This document shows positions 31,938 to 38,854 of a stretch of 38,854 nucleotides of DNA, piece by piece. The notes below the pieces were generated by a model. It worked only from the letters and a program-made list of their open reading frames with translations, had not been told where the DNA came from and ran no database searches. Position 1 is the stretch's first letter; every line of letters begins with the position of its first letter. This stretch comes from CAYSPU01 sp964432995. GTDB lineage: Bacteria; Verrucomicrobiota; Verrucomicrobiia; Limisphaerales; JAHDYP01. The position numbers and the translations under genes are program-made. The stretch spans positions 1-38,854 of the forward strand of contig CAYSPU010000013.1 of NCBI GenBank assembly GCA_964432995.1. The letters are read 5' to 3'.

Positions 31938-32650
31938 GGGTGCGGCGCCTCCGGATTCATGTCGGCCGGCAGGCTGGCCGGCAGGCCTCCGCCCAGTTCG
32001 AGTTTCAGCACCCCTCGCCCCAGATCCCGGCAGCAGCCGGCCACGAACGCCCAATCCGTCAGAGGCCCACGCAGGCCTTTGTAGGTCGTCAGCGGAACCG
32101 CGGCAAGGTCGACGGGCTCGCTCTCACATGCTTCGGCAAGGGCGCTGATCCAGGTCAGTGGCGTGCGCGGGCCGTAGGCGAGATTCAGCAAGGAAACGGC
32201 ATCTGTCGCGGCGGCCATTCCGAGATGCAGGGCCAGCGCGGCGACATCCACGAAATCACGAGTGGCCCGGCGCTCGACGAGAAGAAACGCCTTGACGCGC
32301 AACATCTCGGCAGCGGTCGGAACCCGTAGACCTTGGACCTCGGTGGTTTGGAGGGGGATGGTCCGGCGGAGTTGGCGCACCCCAAGCTCGACACCGCCGT
32401 GTTCTCCGAGGATCAGCACCGGCGGGTTCAGGCGATTGGTGCGCCACCCTGTCCAGCGCTCGAGATCGGCCGCGATCCCGGCGAACCGGCTGCTCAGGAG
32501 CGGGGTGACGACGTCGACATCGAGCGAGTACCGGTGCTGGCAATGCACCGCGGCGGCGGTGCCGCCAACGGCGACCGGTACCAAGCCGGCCAGACGCTCC
32601 TGCAAGGCGCGTCCTTCCTCGATGACGTGTTCGAACGTTCCCTGACCCAC
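31934..32650 (-). CDS. AbiEii-like nucleotidyltransferase
   Basis: 238 residues. The nucleotidyltransferase core is visible near the N-terminus: VAVGGTAAAVHCQHRYS holds the G29-G30-T nucleotide loop, and SLDVDVV holds the metal-binding D44-x-D46. A later LRVPTAAEMLRVKAFLLVER then RATRDFVDVAAL matches the lysine and R-D-F-x-D region of the AbiEii/AbiGii group, whose toxins modify tRNA 3' ends or other targets with nucleotides. The start is a GTG at 32650-32648 with only a weak Shine-Dalgarno. The gene overlaps the 85-residue partner by ATGA. A typical AbiEi antitoxin gene is absent. It could also be a non-toxic NTase of the same fold. Confidence 0.7.
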   Translation of the reverse strand: MGQGTFEHVIEEGRALQERLAGLVPVAVGGTAAAVHCQHRYSLDVDVVTPLLSSRFAGIAADLERWTGWRTNRLNPPVLILGEHGGVELGVRQLRRTIPLQTTEVQGLRVPTAAEMLRVKAFLLVERRATRDFVDVAALALHLGMAAATDAVSLLNLAYGPRTPLTWISALAEACESEPVDLAAVPLTTYKGLRGPLTDWAFVAGCCRDLGRGVLKLELGGGLPASLPADMNPEAPHP

Positions 32651-32752
32651 GAGCGCAGCCTAGCACAGCGCCTGCCGGTGGACAGCAACAATGCGCGCCG
32701 CGGTCCGCGATGACCGGTTTCGAGTGTCCGCTCCCCTGCGCTCGTGGTGGGT

Positions 32753-32763
32753 GGGGTCATATC
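32753..32763 (+). repeat. Inverted repeat at the 3' side of the transposase
   Basis: GGGGTCATATC includes the transposase stop codon (complement). Its imperfect inverted partner lies at 33850-33860, matching at 10 of 11 positions. Confidence 0.5.
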
Positions 32764-33806
32764 ATTGTTGGCCATTGCGCGGTCACCGCGTCGATCCGGC
32801 GCCGCCAGGTCTTGTCCCGGTCCATCTGTTGCCGCACCCGCCGGATCGCCTGCGCCACCGCCGTGTAACCCACTCCGCCCGCCAACTGCCCCAGTTCCTG
32901 CAACCTGAGCCGGCCCCGCAGTCGCCCCAAATACAGCGCCGCGTCCCGACCCCAGTCCCCGTAGTCGTCGCGAAACTCCTCCCACCGCCCGCCGTGTACC
33001 GCTTCCACCGCTTCGACAATCCTCTTCCAGGCCACGCCCCCACCAAACTCCCCGCTCCGAGCCTCCTCCGCCGATCGACGCTTCCAGGCGGCTCTTACCT
33101 CCGCCACAAATCGTTCGCTCCCCAGCACCGCTCCCGACACCACCCGGTCCCACACCCGTTCCAGCCGCCCCTCCCGCAGCGGCGCCTCGTGATACGCCGC
33201 AAACGCCCGGCGCTGTTCCCTGACCGTTCGCCCGCCGCTGGCGCCCATCAGTGCTTCGCGCGTCAGCCAACCGGGACCGGCCGCCAATCCGACATACGCC
33301 CGATAGGAACTCCAGCGGTAGTCCCGCAGGACCCGGAGCCGCTCGGCTACCAACCGGGCGCCGGGATCAACCGCCGCCGCCGTCTTCTGGCGCTGCCGCT
33401 CTGGTTTCGAGAGCCCCAACCGGGCCACCCGCACCGGATTCAAGTGGACATACCGGGCCACTTCCAGCCACTCGCCCTCCCCTCCCACCAGCACCGCGCC
33501 AAACCGCCCCTGAAATAGGTGCCCGCTGCGCTGGTGCCGACGATTGAACCACACGCTGTAGGATACGTTCAGCCACTGCCCGGTCTGGCTCAGGTTGGCC
33601 TCGGGCGTTTCCAACAGCAAATGAAAGTGGTTGTCCATGAGGACCCACCCGTGCACGCGGGTGCCAAACCGCTCCGGCAGCTCCCCCAGAAGCTCCAGGA
33701 AATGCCGCCGGTCCCGGTCATCACGGAAAATCGCGCGGCGCTCGTTGCCGCGCGCCGTTACCTGATACCGTCCTCCGGCACGTTGGATTCGTAATGGACG
33801 AGCCAT
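32757..33806 (-). CDS. REP-associated tyrosine transposase (IS200-like Y1 HUH family)
   Basis: 349 residues. The N-terminal domain is that of TnpA-REP/RAYT proteins: YQVTARGNERRAIFRDDRDR, VHGWVLMDNHFHLLLETP with the HUH histidines H60 and H62, YSVWFNRRHQRSGHLFQGRF, and ARYVHLNPVRVARLG with the likely catalytic Tyr119. Such enzymes cut and join single-stranded DNA at REP palindromes. The C-terminal 170 residues form an extension absent from the shortest members, ending in GGVGYTAVAQAIRRVRQQM, which may be a DNA-binding helix-turn-helix. Frame and motifs are intact, so the protein could be active. It sits in an accessory patch with a nucleotidyltransferase pair and gene remnants. No Shine-Dalgarno is clear. 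Confidence 0.9.
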   Translation of the reverse strand: MARPLRIQRAGGRYQVTARGNERRAIFRDDRDRRHFLELLGELPERFGTRVHGWVLMDNHFHLLLETPEANLSQTGQWLNVSYSVWFNRRHQRSGHLFQGRFGAVLVGGEGEWLEVARYVHLNPVRVARLGLSKPERQRQKTAAAVDPGARLVAERLRVLRDYRWSSYRAYVGLAAGPGWLTREALMGASGGRTVREQRRAFAAYHEAPLREGRLERVWDRVVSGAVLGSERFVAEVRAAWKRRSAEEARSGEFGGGVAWKRIVEAVEAVHGGRWEEFRDDYGDWGRDAALYLGRLRGRLRLQELGQLAGGVGYTAVAQAIRRVRQQMDRDKTWRRRIDAVTAQWPTMI

Positions 33807-33849
33807 GGCCGAGGAGGATCAACGACTCGCCAGAAATGTCAAGTATGAA

Positions 33850-33860
33850 GATGTGACCCC
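33850..33860 (-). repeat. Inverted repeat at the 5' side of the transposase
   Basis: The complement of GATGTGACCCC reads GGGGTCACATC, one mismatch from 32753-32763. It lies 44 bp upstream of the transposase start. Confidence 0.5.
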
Positions 33861-34061
33861 GAGGAGAGGGCAACGATTTCGCCCGGTTCGATGGCTTCTG
33901 TTGGCTCAATCCACTGAAGCCGGCGGCGTGAAACGGGGCGGGCATGGACGGGTCACCTGCCCCGGAGGTCATCAGGGAGTATCGCCCGGCGCTCGCTGCC
34001 GCCGGATGAGACTTGCGATCCGAATGTGGATGGGCTTCGATGTTTGGCGAGATCCAGAGGA

Positions 34062-35386
34062 ATGCGGAAGTCGCGAAAGCCGTTGTCGATAGCCCGGCGG
34101 GCGAGCCGGGTGGCGGTGTGGACAATACTGGGCGTGGTGCTGCTCCTTCGCTACACGGTGTTTCCACCCGATCCCGAGTTCCCTCTCCTGCCACGACTGA
34201 CGTCCTGGATCCATCAGGAGCCGGCGCCTCCTCCGCGGCGTCGCTACCGTCCGACGCAGATTTCCCCTCCGCAGTCGGAGGTGCCCGGCGACCTGCTGCG
34301 GCTGCGGATCGAGATTGCCCCAGAGGGTGTGGCCAGGCTGCAGGGGTACGAGTGGAGTGGTTGGCGGGGGACGCCGCAGGATCGCCCGGAAGCGCTCGCC
34401 ACGGTTCACGAGGGGGGCGCGGTGTACGCAGGGGTGGCCCTTCATCTCAAAGGCGCTGCCGGCAGCTTTCGTCCTTTCGACGACAAGCCGGCCTTGACTC
34501 TGAATTTCGCCAAGCACCAGCCGGGGCGTCGGTTCCACGGCTACTCGAAGCTCTCGCTGAACAACTCCGGCGAGGCGATATTTCTAATGGCCCCGGACGG
34601 CANNNNNNNNNNGTCCTGATCAACGGGGTGGACAAGGGGCTTTACGTTCTGACGGAGGGCTACAACAGGGATTTTCTGCGGCGTTACTTCCACAACGTGA
34701 AAGGCAACCTGTACGACGGCGGTTTTGTCCGGGACGTTCATCCGGGGATGATCGTCAATTCGGGTGATGACCCGGAAGAGCAGTCGGATATCGAGCGGTT
34801 ACTGGCGGCCGCTCTTGTGCCGGAGGCAGATCGCCGCTGGGAGCGGCTGGGCGAGGTGCTGGACCGCGACCGGTTTGTCACGATGCTCGCGCTGGAGATC
34901 CTGACGTGTCATTGGGACGGCTACGGGCTGAACCGGAACAACTACCGGCTCTTTCACGATCTGGAGGCCGACCGGATGATCTTCATGCCTCACGGTCTCG
35001 ACCAGATGTTCGACTGGCCGCCGGGTCACTTTCCCCCGGAGGGCCCGATCGATCCGGCGATGCGCGGGCTGGTGGCTCAGGCGGTGATGTCGACCCCGCA
35101 GGGAAGCTCGCGATACTTCGCGCGCCTGGGAGAACTCTGTACGAACGTGTTCAGCGACCGGGTCATCACCAACCGGGTCTGGGAACTGGCCCGTCGGATT
35201 GGCCCAACGCTTGCCGCCTACAGTCCTGACCTGAAGCGGCGCCACGAGGTCCTGGTTTCCTCCCTTTGCGACCGGATCACGCGGCGCTTCCGAAGCGTTG
35301 CCGAACAAGTGAACGCCCCCAGGGAGTTCGCGCCTGACGATAGCCCGATGCGAAGACCCCAGGGGAATCGAAGGTTCAGGCGATAG
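34062..35386 (+). CDS. CotH-like protein kinase family, broken by an assembly gap
   Basis: The first part reads from ATG 34062: MRKSRKPLS, one membrane helix (VAVWTILGVVLLLRYTVF), then a beta-rich region and GYSKLSLNNSGEAIF up to the run of N at 34603. After the gap, in a different frame, it continues VLINGVDKGLYVLTEGYNRD then FLRRYF, MLALEILTCHWDGYGLNRNN then YRLF, and MIFMPHGLDQMFDWPPG, and ends at 35386. The motifs H-W-D-G...N-R-N-N-Y and M-P-H-G-L-D-Q-M-F are those of the CotH family, atypical kinases of spore and surface proteins. The frame change is explained by an incorrectly sized gap, not by mutation. About 25-35 residues seem to be missing by comparison with other CotH proteins. It is probably anchored in the inner membrane and faces outward. 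An alternative GTG start lies 36 bp upstream. Confidence 0.8.
34603..34612. other. Assembly gap (10 N) inside the CotH-like gene
   Basis: The coding frame to the left starts codons at positions divisible by three; to the right it starts them at positions leaving remainder two. A true gap of ten bases cannot join them: its length must leave remainder two when divided by three. Confidence 0.95.
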
Positions 35387-35393
35387 GTGAAGA

Positions 35394-35585
35394 GTGGCCT
35401 GGAAACAACCGGACGTGGCGGGTCCTGCGCATCCCTTGGTCAACGCGCTTACCGAAGCCTACTTCAGCGACCGTTACCCTGGCTTCGACCTCGACGACGC
35501 GGATTGGCCTGCACTGCGCCAGCAGATTGAGAGCGTCGGCAAGCTCCTCGAGGCAGTCAGGGTGCGAGTGACGCAGAACCGCTGA
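35394..35585 (+). CDS. HEPN-like C-terminal fragment, probable remnant
   Basis: A 63-residue frame starting with GTG eight bases after the CotH stop: ALTEAYFSDRYPGFDLDDAD followed by WPALRQQIESVGKLLEAVRV. The RYPGFDLDD-W pattern with a following amphipathic helix is what I recall from the C-terminal part of HEPN-domain proteins. The N-terminal helices and the R-x4-6-H RNase motif are absent, so a full toxin is not encoded. It may be a truncated remnant or a small gene in its own right. HEPN proteins often pair with nucleotidyltransferases, and one lies 2.7 kb away. Confidence 0.45.
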   Translation: MAWKQPDVAGPAHPLVNALTEAYFSDRYPGFDLDDADWPALRQQIESVGKLLEAVRVRVTQNR

Positions 35586-35620
35586 CGGAGTTGGCACCGC
35601 AGACTGCGCTCGCGCCGTTG

Positions 35621-36640
35621 CTACCTCGCCCCCTCCTCACGGAGGTAGGCTTCGTACTGCCTCTCGGTCTGCGCGTCGGTGGGTGAAACCGCGAGGACAA
35701 GCCGGGTGCGGGCGACGGCCTCCTCACCGGCGGCGAGGTCGCGTCCGAACAACGAGAAGTACAGGGAGTAATGCCCTTCGGCTTCGTGGGGCATAGCGAC
35801 GGCGAAGCAGTCCTGAGGCGGTGCCAGGAGGATGGCGGTCAAACCGCTGCCCGGGTCGCGGCGGAGGGCGAGCGGCCGAGCGAGCGGAGGCAGGAGGGTC
35901 CACGCGACCGGGTTGGGTTCGAGCTTCCAGCGCCCGTCGCGGATGACGGCGGCAGCGGCATCATCGCGGGGCGCCATCAGCCATTCCCCCAGTTCACGGC
36001 GGGCGGGGAGGAGGTTCGGGGCGGTGCCTCCGCCGGAGGCGGGTTTCACGGAGACAAGGCAGTTGCTGAACGCCGCATCGAAGTAGCAGGCGAGGAACGA
36101 CTCGAACGCCCTCAGGTCGGCCTTGGCGCGAACGACGGTCTCGACGTCGAGGGAGGCGGCGTCGTGCCATCGGTAACGGGCGACGAGGTCAAAAGGGCGC
36201 CCGTCCGCCGCCGGCCACGTGACCTCGACGGCACCATTCTCAAGGAGTTGGGCGGTGCTCGGCCAGTCCCAGGCGCCGCCGCCGTAGCGGACCCCGCGCG
36301 TGAACACCCGGTAGTGACTGAGCAAGCCGTTGCTGCGGTCGAGGCGCCGGCCGGTGGGGATGTGGACGACTTCGGAGAGGCCGAGGGCGCGTCCCTCGCG
36401 GCGCAACGTTCCCCGCAGCAGGCCGGTGTCGAAGGTGAACGCGCCCGCCTGCGGCCCGGGACGGAACCAGGGTGCGCCGGTGGACGGGGACGGCGCCGGG
36501 GTTGCGGCTTCCAGGCGACTGCCGGCCAGTCCGAGCACACTGGAGACGAGGAGCAACGAGAGGAGTCCCGTGCGCAGGCTCCGAGGAGGACTCGCGAGCG
36601 GGTCTCCGCATCGCGCCGGGAACGAGCGGTTCCTGCGCAT
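35621..36640 (-). CDS. Exported protein of unknown function
   Basis: 339 residues from the ATG at 36640. A basic n-region and one hydrophobic stretch (LRTGLLSLLLVSSVLGLAGS, then RLEAATPA) make a signal peptide. The mature part is rich in beta strands and aromatic residues (FTFDTGLLRGTLRREGRALG, LSEVVHIPTGRRLDRSNGLL, SHYRVFTRGVRYGGGAWDWP, LVARYRWHDAASLDVETVV), with a layout that recalls the galactose-mutarotase-like sandwich, but I do not recognise a named family and no catalytic set is obvious. ATGs at 36691 and 36727 are in frame upstream, but the signal peptide fits the 36640 start, which has GAAAGAG just before it. The gene lies 51 bp or more after the decarboxylase end, on the same strand. 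Confidence 0.65.
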   Translation of the reverse strand: MRRNRSFPARCGDPLASPPRSLRTGLLSLLLVSSVLGLAGSRLEAATPAPSPSTGAPWFRPGPQAGAFTFDTGLLRGTLRREGRALGLSEVVHIPTGRRLDRSNGLLSHYRVFTRGVRYGGGAWDWPSTAQLLENGAVEVTWPAADGRPFDLVARYRWHDAASLDVETVVRAKADLRAFESFLACYFDAAFSNCLVSVKPASGGGTAPNLLPARRELGEWLMAPRDDAAAAVIRDGRWKLEPNPVAWTLLPPLARPLALRRDPGSGLTAILLAPPQDCFAVAMPHEAEGHYSLYFSLFGRDLAAGEEAVARTRLVLAVSPTDAQTERQYEAYLREEGAR

Positions 36641-36777
36641 ACTCTTTCGGCGGCCTCGGAGAGGTTGCCCTACCCGCGGTTGGTGGTTCATGAGGGCAGT
36701 GTTGCCTCCAGAGGCGCGATGCTGCAAGAAGTCAAGAATCGGAGCTTCGAGATTCGGTGCAGGAGTCGCACTGGTGG

Positions 36778-37914
36778 CTACCTCTGATTGACATGAACGA
36801 CCTTGGCGGGCGGGAAACCGTTGAACCAGGTCGAGGAGGCATTGCTGTAGGCGCCGATGTTCCGGGCAAACACCAGGTCATCGATCTCGAGATCGGGCAG
36901 CTCGTTGGACAACGAAATGGTGTCGAGTGCGTCGCAGGTCTGGCCGAAGACGGCGCAGACGGTGGTCTGGCCGCGGCGGAACGCCTCGAGGGGGTATTGG
37001 CAGTGGTCGAAGATGATGCCCGAGAAGGTGTGGTAGACGCTGTCGTCGATGTAGTAGCAGGTCTTGCCGTCGCGCACGGTCTTGCCAACGACCCGGGCCA
37101 GGGAGGTGGCGGCGGTGCCGACCAGGAAACGGCCGGGCTCGGCGATGATCTGGACGTCTTTGGGGAAGAGGAGGTCGATCTCGGCGTGGATCATGCGGGC
37201 GAGCTGGCCGAACGGCTTCACGTGGCGGTTGTAGGGGGCGGGGAATCCGCCCCCGATGTCGAGGATCTTGATCGCATGGCCGCGGCTGCGGGCCTCGTTC
37301 ATGACGGCGGCGGCGATGTTCAGGGCCTGGATGAAGTTCTCGAAGTTGGTGCACTGGCTGCCGACGTGGAAGCTGAGGCCTTCGACGACCAGGTGGAGAT
37401 CCGACGCCTTCCGAATCAGGTCGACCGCGTCGCCGGGGTCGCAGCCGAACTTCGAGGAGAGTTCGACCATGGAACCGGTGTTGGGGACGCGGAGGCGGAG
37501 GACGACGCCGGCATGGGGCGCAAAGCGGCGGATCTTCTCCAGCTCCGCGGCGTTGTCGAACGTCACCAGCGGCTTGTAGGGATTGAGTTTCTCCAGGGTC
37601 TCCCGGGGTTTGATGGGGTTGGCGTAGATGACCTTGTCCCAGATAAAATCCTGCTGTTGCTTGGGGGGCAGTTGCTTGATGAGGTCGTAGACCTGCATGA
37701 ACTCGGCGATCGAGGCGACGTCAAAACTGGCGCCGGCTCGGTACAAGGTGCGGAGGATGTCCGGATCCGGATTGGCTTTGACGGCGTAGTAGGCCTGGAC
37801 TTTCGGGAGGTGCTTCCTGAACTCCGCGTAGTTCTGGCGGAGGACCGCGTGGTCGATGACGACGAGCGGGGTGCCGTGTTTGCGGGCCAGTTCCTGGAGA
37901 CGTCGTGTTGTCAT
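36778..37914 (-). CDS. Ornithine/lysine-type PLP decarboxylase (alanine-racemase fold)
   Basis: 378 residues, the length of bacterial fold-type III decarboxylases. The PLP lysine is Lys46 in YYAVKANPDPDIL. Further: FDVASIAEFMQV, GLSFHVGSQCTNFENFIQAL, LDIGGGFPAPYN (glycine-rich phosphate loop), IIAEPGRFLVG, and FGQTCDALDTIS with the C-terminal active-site Cys327. These match eukaryotic-type ornithine decarboxylase and the bacterial L/ODC group, which make putrescine or cadaverine; the sequence alone does not fix ornithine over lysine, and carboxynorspermidine or diaminopimelate decarboxylase are less likely. ATG 37914 was chosen because the domain begins at once (TTRRLQELARKHGTPLVVID); the open frame upstream runs through the divergent promoter region. 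It is divergent from a PocR-AraC regulator. Confidence 0.88.
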   Translation of the reverse strand: MTTRRLQELARKHGTPLVVIDHAVLRQNYAEFRKHLPKVQAYYAVKANPDPDILRTLYRAGASFDVASIAEFMQVYDLIKQLPPKQQQDFIWDKVIYANPIKPRETLEKLNPYKPLVTFDNAAELEKIRRFAPHAGVVLRLRVPNTGSMVELSSKFGCDPGDAVDLIRKASDLHLVVEGLSFHVGSQCTNFENFIQALNIAAAVMNEARSRGHAIKILDIGGGFPAPYNRHVKPFGQLARMIHAEIDLLFPKDVQIIAEPGRFLVGTAATSLARVVGKTVRDGKTCYYIDDSVYHTFSGIIFDHCQYPLEAFRRGQTTVCAVFGQTCDALDTISLSNELPDLEIDDLVFARNIGAYSNASSTWFNGFPPAKVVHVNQR

Positions 37915-37968
37915 TGGTGCGTTGTTGTAGCCTTGGCCGGTCCTGAACGCAATGGCACTTGGTGGGGC

Positions 37969-37997
37969 TTGCGGCCGGGCTGGAGTATGCGTAAATT
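37969..37997 (+). promoter_or_regulatory. Promoter candidate for the AraC-type regulator
   Basis: TTGCGG (37969-37974) and TAAATT (37992-37997) are 17 bp apart on the plus strand, upstream of the regulator start at 38051. The AT-rich -10 stands out in GC-rich DNA. Confidence 0.5.
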
Positions 37998-38050
37998 GCG
38001 CGCGCGAAGCCAATAGGTGGGAATGCGGCCGACAGGCGAGGCCGACGCCG

Positions 38051-38854
38051 ATGGACGACCAGAAACAATTGATCGAGGTGTTGCTCAGCTCGACGCTCTA
38101 CCAGGATTACCAGCGAGCGTTCAGCGAGGCGACCGGGCTGCCGGTGGTGCTCCGGTCCGTCGAGTCCTGGCAATTGCCCTTTCACGGTGGTCGCAAGGAG
38201 AATGAGTTCTGCGCCCTGATCGCCGAGAAGAGCCGGTCGTCGGCCAGTTGCCTGCAGGTGCAGCAACATCTGGCGGAGAAGGCCCGGGGCGAGGTCAGTT
38301 CGGTGACGTGTCCGTTCGGGCTATGCGATACTGCGGTGCCGGTGCAGGTGGGGGACAAACTGATCGGGTTCCTGCAGACGGGGCAGGTCTTCCGGCGGCG
38401 GCCGACCGAGAAGCAGTTTGCCCGGGTGTTGGCCCTGGCGCGGAGCTGGGGGTTGGAGGTGGAGGAGGCGCGGTTGCGGGAGGCGTATTTTCGGGGGCGG
38501 GTGTTGGAGGGGCGGCAGTACGAGTATGTGGTCAAGCTGCTGGGGATCTTCGCGCAGCATCTTTCCCTGGTAAGCAACCAGATTGTGGTGCAGCAACGGA
38601 GCAAGGAACCGCCCGTCATCGCCCGGGCGAAGGAGTACATTACGGCGCATCAGGCCGAGGACCTCACGCTCACCGAGGTGGCGCGGGCGGTGAACACGAG
38701 CACGTTCTACTTCTGCAAGATGTTCAAGAAGGTGACGGGCCTGAACTTCACCGACTACGTTTCGCGGATCCGGATTGAGAAGGCGAGGGGCCTGTTGCTC
38801 AACCGCAACCTGCGTATCAGCGAGATTGCCTTCGAGGTGGGGTTCCAGTCGCTG
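38051..38854 (+). CDS. PocR-domain AraC-family transcription regulator, cut by the window end
   Basis: The frame is open from ATG 38051 to the last base (268 codons). The N-terminal part is a PocR-type sensory domain: FCALIAEKSRSSASCLQVQQ, SSVTCPFGLCDTAVPVQVGD, LIGFLQTGQVF, with four cysteines (in EFCALI, SSASC, VTCPF and GLCD) that may bind metal or a small ligand. The C-terminal part is an AraC DNA-binding domain: ITAHQAEDLTLTEVARAVN, STFYFCKMFKKVTGLNFTDY, VSRIRIEKARGLLL, and the second helix-turn-helix ISEIAFEVGFQSL, where the window ends. About 15-20 residues should be missing. PocR-AraC proteins respond to propanediol, hydrocarbons or similar small molecules; the ligand here is unknown. 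GCGAGG lies about 11 bases before the ATG. Confidence 0.88.
   Translation, partial: MDDQKQLIEVLLSSTLYQDYQRAFSEATGLPVVLRSVESWQLPFHGGRKENEFCALIAEKSRSSASCLQVQQHLAEKARGEVSSVTCPFGLCDTAVPVQVGDKLIGFLQTGQVFRRRPTEKQFARVLALARSWGLEVEEARLREAYFRGRVLEGRQYEYVVKLLGIFAQHLSLVSNQIVVQQRSKEPPVIARAKEYITAHQAEDLTLTEVARAVNTSTFYFCKMFKKVTGLNFTDYVSRIRIEKARGLLLNRNLRISEIAFEVGFQSL

Noticed and set aside
31955..31985. Direct repeat GGCCGGCAGG, two adjacent copies
   Set aside because: It lies within the coding end of the nucleotidyltransferase gene, encoding a Leu-Pro-Ala repeat, and is too short to call a mobile-element trace.
34013..34602. A separate gene in the 34013 frame before the gap
   Set aside because: That frame has signal- and domain-free composition up to the N run. 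The protein-like features (membrane helix, K-L-S-L-N-N) are in the frame starting at 34062; only after the gap does the 34013 frame become real.

Overview
The window looks like a draft contig of a GC-rich, Gram-negative member of the Verrucomicrobiota (PVC group). This is inferred from the gene mix, not from a marker gene: a pseudopilin of the H-X9-DG kind, DUF1080 and alpha-L-fucosidase hydrolases with export signals, a CotH-like protein with the FMPHGLDQMF type of motif, large secreted proteins with Ig-like domains and a LSWP...FYRL type C-terminus, short degenerate heptamer repeats between genes, and a REP-type tyrosine transposase. Two runs of ten N (18656-18665 and 34603-34612) mark scaffold joins. 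No rRNA, tRNA or CRISPR array was seen.

Layout. 1-3.1 kb: start of an unknown gene, a DMT-family permease, a gene-free stretch with two heptamer repeat tracts, and a Tat-exported sugar-isomerase-like protein. 3.3-12.6 kb: a giant exported Ig/delta-60 propeller protein, a membrane FecR-like anti-sigma factor and an ECF-like sigma factor (all minus strand), divergent from a TPR-CHAT protein with its own signal peptide. This is the most system-like locus of the window. 12.8-15.6 kb: HDOD protein, frameshifted O-methyltransferase, hemerythrin-like protein. 15.7-18.6 kb: one-chain glycine decarboxylase GcvP. 18.7-22.7 kb: outer-membrane beta-barrel, small membrane protein, and a tightly overlapped pseudopilin / ABC ATPase / ABC permease set. 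23-26.4 kb: Tat-exported DUF1080 protein overlapping the HrpB helicase gene. 26.5-29.5 kb: minus-strand heme-precursor operon (HemX/CcsA-like protein, hemA, hemC). 29.7-31.5 kb: GH29 alpha-L-fucosidase whose C-terminal module is cut by an in-frame amber codon. 31.6-35.6 kb: accessory patch with a perfect 28-bp palindrome, an AbiEii-like nucleotidyltransferase with a coupled 85-residue partner, a REP-type transposase bounded by short inverted repeats, a CotH-like gene broken by a gap, and a HEPN-like fragment. 35.6-38.9 kb: exported protein of unknown function, ornithine/lysine decarboxylase of the alanine-racemase fold, and a divergent PocR-AraC regulator that runs off the window.

How the genes fit together. 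The exported fucosidase, DUF1080 protein and sugar-isomerase-like protein fit a saccharolytic life. The heme genes, glycine cleavage, the decarboxylase and HrpB are housekeeping. The sigma/anti-sigma pair probably controls surface or envelope functions; its physical link to a secreted CHAT protease-like protein and a propeller/Ig surface protein suggests an envelope-sensing or proteolytic signalling unit, which is inference. The 31.6-35.6 kb patch has the look of a toxin-antitoxin or defence island that has been partly eroded.
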